Source: Carposina sasakii (Eukaryota > Arthropoda > Insecta > Lepidoptera > Carposinidae). From it: a DNA stretch of 64,000 nt. The notes under the pieces are model-generated. The model saw only the letters and a program-made list of their open reading frames with translations. It was not told where the DNA came from and searched no databases. Below, one piece after another: positions 43,190 to 53,685 of this stretch. Location of the stretch: the NCBI GenBank assembly GCA_014607495.2, contig CP053163.1, positions 2,708,716 to 2,772,715 of the forward strand. Direction: 5' to 3'. The first letter of the stretch is position 1. Every line of letters begins with the position of its first letter. The position numbers were made by a program, and so were the translations under genes.

Positions 43190-43375
43190 GTCTCAGACAG
43201 CTTAAGCGCCTCGGCAAGCGTAGCGTTGGGCGCCCTCCGGCCAGATGGACCGATGACTTAAAGACGGCAGCTGGTAGTGACTGGATGGCACAAACGGGAG
43301 ATCGAGCCATGTGGCGTACACTGGGGGAGGCCTACGTCCAGCAGTGGACTGCAATAGGCTGAAGACGACGACGAA
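43190..43375 (+). pseudogene. RTE-like LINE 3' fragment
   Basis: LKRLGKRSVGRPPARWTDDL, KTAAGSDWMAQTGDRAMWRT, LGEAYVQQWTAIG-stop, then AGACGACGACGA. It is 5'-truncated, and its tail triplet is GAC/CGA, unlike the TGA of 42,760. The ~54 residues are uninterrupted. Confidence 0.85.
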
Positions 43376-43518
43376 TATTTCGGTAGTTCCATAATTATAT
43401 TTCATCACCTCCTTTACACTAATTTATTATGTATTAATATTTAAAATATCATCAGGCATCGTAATAAGTATACCTTTGAATGGTATAATCATTGGCCTAG
43501 TACCTACACAGGGTCATA

Positions 43519-43765
43519 CAGGGTGCAAAGGGGGTATATTAAGCAAAAAGCTATTTAAATAGCCCACCAAAGAAGCTATCCACAAAGTTTCAGACTCGAA
43601 ATCACATGTTTATTTTTTCAGACAGTATGGAGAATTTCTAAACAACTCAGAAATGTTCATACAATCTGGAAAAATGAATATGTGATTTTGAGTCTCAAAT
43701 TGTTTTAAATAGGTTCTCTACATTGGGCTATTTACATAGCTTTTCGCTTTCCCTTTCTTATACAC
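43519..43765. mobile_element. Palindromic MITE, copy C (decayed)
   Basis: Starts TA-CAGGGTGCAAAG and carries both arms (CTCGAAATCACATGTTTATT ... TATGTGATTTTGAGTCTC). The right terminus is lost (TTTTCGCTTTCCCTTTCTTA). Confidence 0.75.
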
Positions 43766-45265
43766 ATTATATATGGAGGAATGTTGCTTATAGAGTTATC
43801 TATGGCCATTGCAAAGATGTATTTGCCTAAGTATAATGATATTGTTCAACCGTTTTTGGAGGTGTGAGGCGGGATGGTATTAAAAAGACCTGACATGCCT
43901 AAAATAATGCGTAGATTGCTTTTTGATATAATTTAAGTAACGTTTTGGGTGTCTGAGGGCAGTGAGGGCATAAAATTGGTACAAACTTCTTAGGTAGCAG
44001 GCGTACCTACGCAGGTACGTAGGTAAATGCGATATTTATTAAATGAAAATTAAGTATGATCACTTTTTAGTAATTTACAGAAACTACAACCTCTTTGGTT
44101 ATACGGTAGATTTATTTTGACGAAAATTAAGTTCCTTTTTTAATTTGTTCTAAATGTAAAACGTCTATCCTACTGCCAAACTTCTTAACTAATTCGAAAA
44201 TAGAATCGAACGGAAAACATACATGTTTAAAATTTTCGCAAAAGTTCACCGACCTTTGAACCGAACTGAAATTGGAACGCACAGGGCCGGTATAGCTACG
44301 TTACAAGCCACGGGTTAAACATTAAACACATCTTTAGCCACCCACGGGCTAAATTAACCGTCTCGGACGACGACGGACGTCGATGTCAACTTGTCACTCT
44401 GTCAAGCGTTTAAAAGCTTTAGTTTGACTTTCACCCGGTGTTGGGTGACCGGGCCTTATGGAGTTTTCTTTTTTTTCTGCGTTTGAGGCGATGATCAAGA
44501 TTGCATTAAATTCCAATTGTAAAAGAATCTTTTTATATTTCTTATTTTTGTTTGTGCGTAATGTTGAATTAGTAGGTATTAAGTACATTACATACAATAT
44601 TCTGAATACTTCTACTTTTATAGAGTAGGAAAATAATAATGATGTTTTAGACCAATCTATTGCAACGTATCCCCAAATCCCTTAGTTAATCAACAGACCA
44701 CACATCATCCCGACAAGTCCAATCGGCGTCACCTCACCTTTGCCTAGCGATTAAAGAATTAAAAAAAAAAAAATTAAAAAGAAAAAGAGTCAAAGCGCGC
44801 GCCGGCGCCCGCGCCCTGCTGCGGCATTGGTCCGCCCCGCTGGTAATGTATGACGTCCAGCTCTTGTATAGGCTGTTGTTTTTAATACTATTAAACATTG
44901 TGTTTTGAAATTGGAATCGAAAGTAATTAGTGTCACTAGAAAAAAAAAGTTGTCGTCTCAGGCTAGTGCCTGACAAGATTAGCTATTTCTCACTGTTCTG
45001 TTTAGTTTCGCATTCGATATAAAGCTAAAGTTTACTTTGAATAAAATGTTTTTAATTAGAAATTAATATTTTATTAACTAAAGTAAGAACATGTGTCTAA
45101 CTTTAACCTTAAAGACATTTTTTTTATAGATTATGTTGCAAAAATAAAACAGCCTGTATAAAAGATTGCACACTCATATATTCCATAATCCCATAACATT
45201 TGCCGTTTTTGTCGCTGATGAAGAAATCCCATTGTTATCCGCGCCGATTAGTAATGGGTGACACG
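43766..45265. other. Intergenic; GC-rich patch at 44,795-44,850
   Basis: No gene. A short GC-rich run AAAGCGCGCGCCGGCGCCCG followed by CGCCCTGCTGCGGCATTGGT lies next to a poly-A stretch (44,761-44,773). It might be promoter-like, but nothing downstream supports it. Confidence 0.3.
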
Positions 45266-45269
45266 ACCA

Positions 45270-45325
45270 CATATCGATAATAATAATCGATCCGGTTATA
45301 ATCGATTCGCTGGTAATCGATTAAC
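45270..45325. promoter_or_regulatory. Four evenly spaced ATCGAT motifs
   Basis: ATCGAT at 45,273, 45,286, 45,301 and 45,316 (spacings 13, 15, 15). The first is TATCGATA (DREF-like); the last two are AATCGATT, close to Cut/Onecut sites. It is not a tandem copy of a longer unit, as intervening bases differ. A binding cluster is inferred. Confidence 0.4.
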
Positions 45326-45544
45326 GCTTTTTGTAAGCTCGCCGGCGCCTTTGTGCGCTTTTTCAAAACATTACTTATGATGACAATGTCCGAGGCTTTT
45401 TTAAATGATTGTCAATTGTCAACCTTTCTTCTGTGATATTAAATGGTGTTTGGATTCGGCGGGAAAAGCTGGAAGGGAGCGGGTGTAATATTCTTGTGAA
45501 AATCAAAATTTATTTGTAGATGGCTTGCATGTGTCCGTAAAGTG

Positions 45545-45850
45545 ATGTTTTTTGGTAGATAAGTAATATTTTGTTTACTTGTTATATGAATCTAGTGCGT
45601 GTGCATGGTTTTATATGCAGGTAAGCTGAGTAAAACTTTAGTCGGAATACGATCTCTTCATGGACTCATGTAAGTTGTTTCTGCAATTATTTTTGATTTT
45701 TACTAATTTTAAACTCGTTCTTGAGGATTTTGCCGACGTTTCCACTCATCATCATTGTCATTCATCATAAATTCAGAATACATTTTACTAAACAATGATT
45801 AGGCTGTATGGGCTTAGTTCCCATTGCCTTTCCTTCGGGATAAACTTAAA
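45545..45850 (+). repeat. Dispersed ~280-bp repeat, copy 1
   Basis: Shares TATTTTGTTTACTT, GTGCATGGTTTTAT, TGCAGGTAAGCTGA, CGGAATACGA and TGCCTTTCCTTCGG in order with 53,450-53,685. No tRNA head. Class unknown, possibly a SINE or LINE end. Confidence 0.6.
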
Positions 45851-47805
45851 AAAAAAAAAAAATTAAATGGTGTTTTAATTGTGTATTATAATCTTTTTGT
45901 GTTACTCGTGATGGTTGGTCTAGTAAGTTATTGTTGCTATTATAGTTTTGTCTGTTAAGTTTTAATTTTTTATTTACTATATGTAGGTATTTTTTAATAA
46001 TATTTATACAGAGCTGAAAAATCATTCGAAATTTACAATGGATTTTATTAGAAACAACCTTTGTTTCTTCATTGTCAATGCATTACTAGAAGTATCAAGA
46101 CAGATGCCTAAAAAATAATTACACAATTTAAGAAATGCCCCCATAAATCAGAAAAGAGGGGAGGGGAGGGTAATTTCCAAAAATGAGGTCCGGAAATGAT
46201 TTAAAAACAAAGCGGTACAGACCACGCCCTCTATAGCTCCGTGCGCGTACGCATACTGTTCCCACGTTGTGTTAGGGTGACCATCGTTGTCGACGTTTCA
46301 GTGGGATAAAAAAATTGCGAGTTTCATTAAGACTAGAATATAAAATAGCATGTACATTACAACATTATTAGGTACTACTACTTGATGTGATTCCTAATTC
46401 CAAGGTAATTAATTGTGACTTTTAGAAGTACTGTGGTTGATAACGACATACACTCACATTGTACCTAGCTAATCAATGGGAGGCCTGTCTATACTCACTT
46501 TTCATGGCTGAACTAATGCTCATTACATAATGTTCACAATGAGTTGTGTGAGATCCTTTTGATCCCATATGTATTTATTTATGCGTTCGTTCACTTCAGT
46601 CAGCTAATATAAAAGTTTCAAAGCTTAAATATCTATTCCGGAGACACACAGAAAAAACATACATTTCAAATATTTTTATTAAAAAGTTCAAACGAATTCC
46701 AAATTTTCTTTTTTTATATTATATTATCCAATCGCCCTTAAACTCATAGTCCCCCTAGCTAGGAGCCGGTACATCGCGGCGGGCGTCACTCGTGGACCGC
46801 AGCTCATTATGCTAACAGCGTGTTTTGGTCTCTTATGTGTTTTCAGGTATATACTTACAGTGATGGGACCGGAGTTAACTTCGGAAAGCTTGCGTCAATC
46901 TGGTATGGAGAAGAGTCCTGTTTATTTTAAAATAAACTAAAATAGATGTGTCATTCATTAGATGTCACTAGTTATCCTGGGTTATGCACCCATTGCATGT
47001 GGACCTAAAGATTTAGAAAGAATTTTTCTGGTAGAGCTGTCATCTGATCCTCATAAGTACGTTAAGTAATGTCTGCGTCAATAAAGCCATTTTGCGATGT
47101 TACATAATCTAAGCTTATGCTCCGATACTCAGTTAATGAGTAGCCCGGTTACAGTTAGGTTATGGCCATTTAGTTATATTTTTAAACCGGGGCAAAAGCT
47201 CTATGAAGATGAAGTCGTCATCCATCAGATTCCAAATACGAATTATTTCGCGCCGATGTCATTCGCTGTCATTAATCTACGCTAAATGCGTTCTATCCGG
47301 TATCTTGAATCACGCCGGAAGTTGACCGCCATCGCTGATCAATTGACGTTCCATCGACATTCGAATTTAATTTTAAATATGGAACACTTACCGGCGGACG
47401 TAAAACATGTTATACTCTAATACGTCGTTATCAAGTGCGTCTATATTTGGATGACTTGTCGTGCCGTGTTTACACGGATATATGGGGTCTGGAACTGTCT
47501 AGATTATTTAGTTTGAACTCTTGATAAAAGGTGGCGTTAGTATACACAAAGCTGAAGATAGAGGAAAGTAGTTAAGTGCCTATCAAAGCTACATATAAAG
47601 AAACTTGGCAAATTATGTATTCTTCGCTGTTTCTAAGGAAAGACTTATTGGCGATATCATTTTCGATATTCATGAGATGTATCTAAGCTTTAGATATTGA
47701 TGGTTTATGTAGGTACCTAGATGGTGAGGTGACCCATGTTTAAATAGGTTTAGTCTGAATATGAAAAATTGCAATTTGTTTCTTTTTTTTCTCTAAGGTT
47801 ATCGT
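45851..47805. other. Intergenic sequence
   Basis: No supported gene. A GC-richer patch at 46,750-46,810 (GAGCCGGTACATCGCGGCGG) is followed by splice-acceptor-like TTATGTGTTTTCAG at about 46,847, but no family-like frame follows. G-runs GGGGAGGGGAGGG at about 46,158. Confidence 0.3.
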
Positions 47806-47847
47806 TTATATTTTTTCCATTTTCTTTATTAATAATTTTATAATATG
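47806..47847 (+). mobile_element. Tail-only copy of tRNA-module retroposon
   Basis: TTTTTTCCATTTTCTTTATT then AATAATTTTATAAT is the constant 3' end of the 49,045 family. The palindromic MITE copy D starts immediately after it. Confidence 0.6.
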
Positions 47848-47916
47848 CAGGGTGTAACAAAAAGGGTATGTTAAGCGAAAAGCTATGTAAATAGCCCACT
47901 ATAGAGAACCTATCTA

Positions 47917-48829
47917 CGAGGGCTGTTTGATAAGTCCTTTTAAAAACTATTTGTAAAACCATTTTTCTGGTAAATGGCGTTAACACTGGCAGGCACAATC
48001 TTTCAAATGAAGACTGTCAAAAATTCAGCAAAAAAAACCAAGTTTTTGTCAGTATAACCATTGTTTAACTGTGATCACTCGTAAATATTCAACAACTATG
48101 GAAAAAACTGAATTTCGTGCCGTTATAAAACATTTTTTTATGAAGGGTTGCAGTGCTGCCACAATAAAAACTGAACTTGATTCTGTTCATGGCACTAACG
48201 TACCAACGTTGCAGACTGTTTATAACTGGATAAATGATTTTAAACGTGGTCGGTCAAGCACATCTGATGCTCCACGCTCTGGTCGCCCAATCGAAGTCAC
48301 TACTGAGGATGTTGTTGAAGAAGTCCATAATATTGTACTCGACGACCGCCGAGTGAAGGTGCGTGAAATAGCTGAGAACACAGGCATCTCCACTGAGCGA
48401 GTACATAAAATCCTGCATGAAGATTTGGGTATGACAAAGCTGTCTGCACGATGGGTGCCACGTTTGTTGACAATCGATCAAAAACACGAAAGAAAGCGAA
48501 TTTCAAAACTGTGTTTGGATATGATGAAGCGTAATCCTCGGAATTTTTTGAGTCGATTTGTCACTGTGGACGAAACTTGCGATTATTACCTATTCCCAAA
48601 TCTGAAAAGATGGCTTGGAGGGCAAAAATTTTTGACAAATGAGGACTGCATCGCTGTTGTAAACGCCTATTTTGAAGACCTCGACAAAACGTATTTTTTG
48701 GGGGGGATAAAAAAATTGGAAACTCGCTGGAACAAGTGTTTGGCCCTCAAAGGAGACTATGTTGAGAAATAAATGTAAATTGTTTAAAAAAAAAAAAAAC
48801 TTTTAAAAGGACTTATCAAACAGCCCTCG
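47917..48829 (+). mobile_element. Internally deleted mariner element
   Basis: 913 bp, TIR CGAGGGCTGTTTGATAAGTC on both ends, flanked by TA (47,915-16; 48,830-31). Full mariners are about 1.3 kb, so ~370 bp are missing. The TGATAAGTCC core recalls irritans-type mariner ends (from memory). The ends look intact and nearly identical, so it may have been mobilised in trans. Confidence 0.92.
48098..48772 (+). pseudogene. mariner transposase, catalytic core deleted
   Basis: ATG at 48,098 begins MEKTEFRAVIKHFFMKGCSA, giving 224 residues in an open frame against about 345 for intact mariner transposases. Both helix-turn-helix regions are present, with the RSGRP linker (60-64), a WVPRLLT block (119-125) and the first catalytic Asp in VTVDET (D158). 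The usual W after DET is C. The frame then jumps from LFPNLKR to WLGGQKFLTNED, and the tail ends RWNKCLALKGDYVEK. The second Asp and third catalytic position are therefore gone. It could bind TIRs but not cut; a repressor role would be speculation. Confidence 0.88.
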
Positions 48830-49044
48830 TACAAAATATGAGACTCGAAATAACATTTTTATTCTTCAAGATTGTATGAAAATTCCTGAGATATTTAAAA
48901 ATTCTCCATACTATCGGGAAAAATAAACATGTGATTTCGGGTCTCAAATTTTGTAGATAGGTTCTCTACAGTAGGCTATTTACATAGCTTTTCGCTTAAC
49001 ATACCCTTTTTGTTACACCCTGTATAATATCTTGACTAAGATAA

Positions 49045-49343
49045 ATTTATAAAAACACTTCTCCATTAATATAATCCGTTAGGATATGGTTGATCGTTTC
49101 ATATTTAAACATTGTGCTGAGGGATTCAGCTTTGTTTGCCGAGATTTGGCTAGTGTATAGCTATTGGGATGAAGAATAACGTTGCCAATATGTAATTTAG
49201 AAAAGAGATGGTAAAATCCTCATCCGAGTAATTGACCCGGTGGCTTAGTAGTTATAGTGGCTGGCACGATTTGCTGTGGTCGTGGGTTCGATTCCCACTC
49301 GGGTGAAGAATTTTTTCCATTTTCTTTATTAATAATTTTATAA
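49045..49343 (+). mobile_element. tRNA-module retroposon, copy 3
   Basis: CACTTCTCCATTAATATAAT ... body ... TCATCCGAGTAATTGACCCG, a tRNA-like unit at 49,231-49,305 with a decayed A box (TGGCTTAGTAG) and intact B box GGTTCGATTCC, then the tail TTTCTTTATTAATAATTTT. The ~165-bp body is nearly identical to copy 1. Confidence 0.78.
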
Positions 49344-50340
49344 CGTTTATATTTTGTTAATGTAAAACCAACTTAGGCACTCGTTATACTACACAACCCT
49401 TTTCTGTTTAAAGGACTCGTACGGTATTAACGTCCTTACGCATCATTTCATTACAGATCTACCTAACATGTGGTTGGTTGTTCATTCGCTAACATTTCCT
49501 GTATAATCATTATTTTTACGTAATACAAAATGTATAACTGTTTGTTGTCCCAAATAAATAAATACCTAAATAATTATTATGAAAAAATATTATAATTACT
49601 AACCCAGGCCAGAACCAGATGTCTTATTATCTAGTAAAATGTGAAAGAGTCAAAAGTAGAGCATTTTACACATAATAAAAAACTGAAAAAAATATCAACA
49701 GTGGCAGCTAAACTAAGGAACTACTTATAGATATCAGTTTTCACGGAGACTACAGAATTTACCATTTGAGAAGATTCGAACAAAACATTGTAAACTCTGT
49801 GTTATATAACGTTACCTCTTCCAGCATCTCTACCTCTATGTACAATCAACTGCGGCGCGGATATTTATTTATTTTTACCGAAATAGCCAGGTCGTCGAGT
49901 GCGTCCGTCCATTTTATAGTACCTACTACAACTACGGTACACTTACGCCATTCCTCTGATATGGCGCTAGTGTCTACGTAATTCCGACACAGTTTTATTT
50001 ATCTTATTTAGTTCCTTGTAAATCGGGGGGACATAGTTAATGGAACATACGCTAGTGATCTTAGTGGAATCCGATGCGTGGTTTATGTCTTAATGTAGTC
50101 GGAACGGTACAGTAACGTAACATAACGTAACGTAACGTTTCGTGGAAAACGGTGTTTTGTTACGTTTTTGGTTTCGTCGAATCGAGTATCTGATGTGAGT
50201 CAGCCAGGATTCTGGAGTGCGGTTAAGGGAGTTTTCGGAACTGATCTGTATTTTAATCAAATCGTTATACTTAATAGGTACACCTAGAGACACTTGGTTA
50301 GAAGGGTTTATGGAAGGAAATGACTAAGTTTTTTTGCCAT
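49344..50340. other. Intergenic; short GTAAC run
   Basis: At 50,110-50,139 repeated AACGT/GTAAC words (AACATAACGTAACGTAACGT) form a small tandem tract. Otherwise nothing recognised. Confidence 0.35.
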
Positions 50341-50605
50341 GTAGTGTCGGTGGTGCCGGCAGAGTAGAATTCGTACCACCCCATATCTGCTCGTGGGTAT
50401 CGTACAAGGCGTTTAAGTGTTTCCGGAGAGGTGGGCAGCAGCGCCTCCCGTGTTGACAACATAGTCCAAAATACAAACTGCGGTCACCAACCCGTCTGCC
50501 CAGCGTGGTGACTACGGGCAAAACCCCCCTGTGGCAGTAGCCTTGTGGCGTGCCCTGGGGGAGGCTTACGTCCAGCAGTGGACTGCAATAGGCTGATGAT
50601 GATGA
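50341..50605 (+). mobile_element. RTE-derived short retroposon, tandem copy 1
   Basis: GTGTCGGTGGTGCCGGCAGA ... CTGCGGTCACCAACCC ... EAYVQQWTAIG-type end with (TGA)n. Essentially full length relative to 15,724-15,991. Confidence 0.82.
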
Positions 50606-50835
50606 GTGTCGGTAGAGTAGAATAACACCCCATGTCTGCCCGTGGGCATCGTAAAGGTTTTCGGGAGGTGGGCAGCGCCTCCCCTGTAACTTAGTCCGAA
50701 AATACAACTACGGTGACCAATCCGCCTGCCCAGCGTGGTGACAATGGGTCAAAACCCCCCTGTGGCAGTCTTGTGGCGTGCCCTGAGGGAGGCCTACGTC
50801 CAGCAGTGGACTGAACTAGGCTGATGAATGTATGT
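50606..50835 (+). mobile_element. RTE-derived short retroposon, tandem copy 2
   Basis: Directly follows copy 1 in the same orientation: GTGTCGGTAGAGTAG ... CAGTGGACTGAACTAGGCTG then ATGAATGTATG. Several small deletions. The pair forms a head-to-tail dimer. Confidence 0.8.
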
Positions 50836-50934
50836 ATACGTACATAATGTTCCCGAAAGGGGATAGTCAGATCTGCAGGAGCGTAAAGAAGACCCCAAAG
50901 TACTGTTTAACATAGCAGGGACAGATGAAAATGG

Positions 50935-51055
50935 TCTGTGACAAGTTGCTAGCATATCGCCTGAGAGATCCCGAGTTCCTTAGTCAACTTTTACGACATG
51001 CACGAATTCAGCTGATGTTTTCCAGTGAAGCTCCGCATCAGCACCGAATAAAATA
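50935..51055 (+). repeat. Dispersed GTCGACTC-family repeat
   Basis: GTGACAAGTTGCTAGCATAT, GAGAGATCCCGAGTTCCTTA, GTCAACTTTTACGACATGCA, GCTGATG ... GAAGCTCCGCATCAGC. A longer member of the family. Confidence 0.65.
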
Positions 51056-51628
51056 AAATTATATTAAGTAAAGAAGAAGTAGACCCAAGCGCCTAAATAC
51101 AGCCCTGAGTAGTTAAGAAACATGTCCATTTCTATCTATGGACGACAAAAAATCTGAGATCGCTACAATTGAGCTATTTTACAGAACTTTCCAATACCCC
51201 ATCAGTTACATCCTGTACATGCGGTATGTTGCCAGGTTATCTGTGGTTTCATACCTTTACCCCAACAAAAGGGAATCGCTAAAACACTAAAGCCATAAAA
51301 CTCTCATGGGCCGCGCTGTAAATCTCTCAGACTGCTTTTAGCTGGAGCCACGGAAGCTGCGGTGACCTATATTCGAGCATTTGGAGGTATAGGTTACTAA
51401 AATCTATGGTATAGGTAAATAAATCGATAGGTAATGGTATTTCGCTATTGAGCGGGGTTTTGAAACACACTAAAATCTATATATCTTGAAAATGCAACGC
51501 AAGTAGAGTCAGTTTTTATAGAATAACCCCTATGCCTGCTTTCGGAACTAGTTATTGAATGTACTATATAACATTTATAATATGATAATGATATCCTCCA
51601 CAAAGTATACGTCGACGGCGACACCTTG
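51056..51628. other. Intergenic sequence
   Basis: Nothing recognised. Confidence 0.3.
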
Positions 51629-51850
51629 TCAGTTCCTGGCGTGTGCACGGATATGACTCGCGAAACCGAACTTGGTCACTAACTGACCGTTTACATTGTA
51701 CGTGTAGTTGTAGGTGATTTCGGGACGAGTTTTTCGGGCGAGTCGCTTGGCGTCGACTTCCTTGAGACGGGCTTCTTCAAATTTTTCTGTGCCTGTCTTG
51801 ATTGCCTTGCGCGAGTCTGATCTTGTTAGCGTCACTCTCCCACGTACCAT
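51629..51850 (-). pseudogene. Probable LINE C-terminal fragment
   Basis: 73 residues on the minus strand: MVRGRVTLTRSDSRKAIKTG, ...EARLKEVDAKRLARKTRPE, then FGFASHIRAHARN-stop. A basic helical stretch followed by an F...SH...H ending resembles the zinc-finger-like tail of some insect LINE proteins that has lost its cysteines. No upstream RT is visible. An unrelated chance frame is possible, but the length and GC context favour retroelement origin. Confidence 0.45.
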
Positions 51851-52377
51851 GCGACAAGCAGCAGGATGTTAGTTGTCGTTTTAGAACATCCTTGTATCGG
51901 AGATATATTGTTCACCAGGGTTACGTTTTCCACAGGACAGTTCTGAGTAGAAAACCATAATTGAATGTAACTACTTAGCGAATAGATTTATTTTGCTAAT
52001 TGTCTTTCTTTCTACATACATCTACATTAAAATAGAAAATTTATTAAAATACAAACTATTACATATGTAGGTACTTGTATTATAAATAACACTTTCTACT
52101 CAGAATAAATAGGAAAGTAGATAGGAAGTATGAGTAGGTATGAGTATAGTATATCTAAGCCTAGAATAAATAGTGATATAATATATGTAGGTAGGTACTA
52201 AGTGGATTAAAACTAATAATAATCAAGAGCCTAGCCAACTCTGAGAGGGATAATCGACGCTGTTTTTAATACTATCCAAGAAATAGTTTATTATTTTTTG
52301 GATAAATAACATTATAATGTAGGTACCTACATAAAGACTTAGCTCAACCTTAACTCTCTTTCTTGTATTCTTTAATT
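51851..52377. other. Intergenic sequence
   Basis: AT-rich with several ATGTAGGTAGGTACT words; nothing else. Confidence 0.3.
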
Positions 52378-52380
52378 GAC

Positions 52381-52616
52381 GGCCGATTGGTGTAGTTGGT
52401 AGTGGCCCTGCCTGCGACGCCATAGGTCCTGGGTTCGAATCCCGGTAGGTGCAAACATTGATATGATGAATATTGATGTTTGTTTCCGAGTCATGGATGT
52501 TTCTATACTTATCTATGTATTTATATACCGTTGCTTAGTACCCACGACACCTTAGGGATCTTAATGTGGGACTAGGTCAATGTGTTGTGAAGTGTGTGAA
52601 TATTTATTTATTTATT
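52381..52616 (+). mobile_element. tRNA-derived SINE, reference copy
   Basis: tRNA head with A box TGTAGTTGGTAG (~52,391) and B box GGTTCGAATCC (52,432-52,442). The body GCAAACATTGATATGATG ... TGTTTCCGAGTCATGGATG ... ACCTTAGGGATCTTAATGTG then GTGTGTGAATATTTATTTAT. Copies at 6,160, 26,063 (reverse), 57,619 and 59,895 (reverse, decayed). Confidence 0.85.
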
Positions 52617-52780
52617 TTATTGTACACACAAACATAAGACAATGTAGTGACTTAACATAGTTACACAGAAAGTGTACAAAGGCGAGCTTATCTCTTTAAG
52701 AGATTTCTTCCGGGAAACCCAAGCAAACAATTTGTTACACAATTATAGAGGGCAAGTCTTTCTTCAAGAACACCCACGGA
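52617..52780 (+). repeat. Dispersed repeat shared with 36,719
   Basis: TTGTACACACAAACATAAGA ... AAAGGCGAGCTTATCTCTTT ... AGAGATTTCTTCCGGGAAAC. Directly follows the SINE tail. Confidence 0.5.
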
Positions 52781-53449
52781 ATCCTCAGAATTATAAGCCA
52801 AACTGTAGGCCTAACTAAAGTAATATGTTTCAGAACCACTGTGCCCATAATGCCTTCGACCTGATTTTATCTATCATCCTAATTATTGAGTCATTAGGTA
52901 CTATAATTTACTATTAAATGACATAAGGTCATCGCGATGTCATCACAGATATACCAAGTTATTAAATACACTTAATATCTTAGGATTTCAACCCTATATT
53001 TATGTACTAAGAGCTTAGAAGAATGTAGACTAAAATTGTGAGTTGGACAAAACAAAGTCGCTTTGCATAATCTGTGCCATCTAATTCTAAGTTATTACAA
53101 GTTTTTACCGTGGAGCCACTATTTATATCACAATGTTTGTTATAGTATTGTGTTTGTTTAGTTCTGACTTTGACCACCAGTGTAGATATGTTGGTATAAA
53201 CTTCTGTAATTATTATGTCGGCATGCAAATGAAACAATAGACCATCGTGTGACATTCTGCGACAAAATTACTTTAGTTAGTACCTACGCATAGACAATGT
53301 ACTATAAAAATGTAACTCCTTGGGAACAAGAGAGAAATAAGATCAAGAAAATGTACCAACTGTTAATAGATATGCAAATGGCCATAAGCCATAGTTACTT
53401 GTCCATACATAAATAGTATGTATATTATCCATATATAATAGTATAGTAA
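52781..53449. other. Intergenic sequence
   Basis: Nothing recognised. Confidence 0.3.
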
Positions 53450-53685
53450 AGCGATTTTCTGATAAGTTATATTTTGTTTACTTTTGATGTGATTCTAGTG
53501 CATGTGCATGGTTTTATTTGCAGGTAAGCTGAATAAAACTTGAGGCGGAATACGACTCCTATATGAACTCGTATAAGTTGGGTTTTTTGTCATCCAGCAT
53601 AAATTAAAAAATCATTCTATTAAAGACAATGGCTTTATGGACATAATTTCCCTCGCCTTTCCTTCGGTCTAAACAAAAAAGTAAT
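53450..53685 (+). repeat. Dispersed ~280-bp repeat, copy 2
   Basis: TATATTTTGTTTACTTTTGA, GTGCATGGTTTTATTTGCAG, GTAAGCTGAATAAAACTT, GGAATACGACTCC and GCCTTTCCTTCGGTCTAAAC match 45,545-45,850. Confidence 0.6.

Larger units (their letters stand above)
47848..49022. mobile_element. Palindromic MITE, copy D, interrupted by mariner
   Basis: CAGGGTGTAACAAAAAGGG at the left and CTTTTTGTTACACCCTG-TA at the right delimit a 260-bp-type foldback element. The mariner at 47,917-48,829 inserted at a TA in its left arm, splitting GAACCTATCTA | ACAAAATATGAG. The left flank is TG in place of TA. Confidence 0.85.

Noticed and set aside
46840..46930. Candidate exon after TTATGTGTTTTCAG
   Set aside because: The acceptor-like sequence is plausible but no open frame or homologous peptide follows, and a second AG lies 14 bases later.
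49766..49981. 71-residue frame in non-repeat DNA
   Set aside because: Low-complexity serine/threonine composition without a family match; adjacent CpG content is modest.
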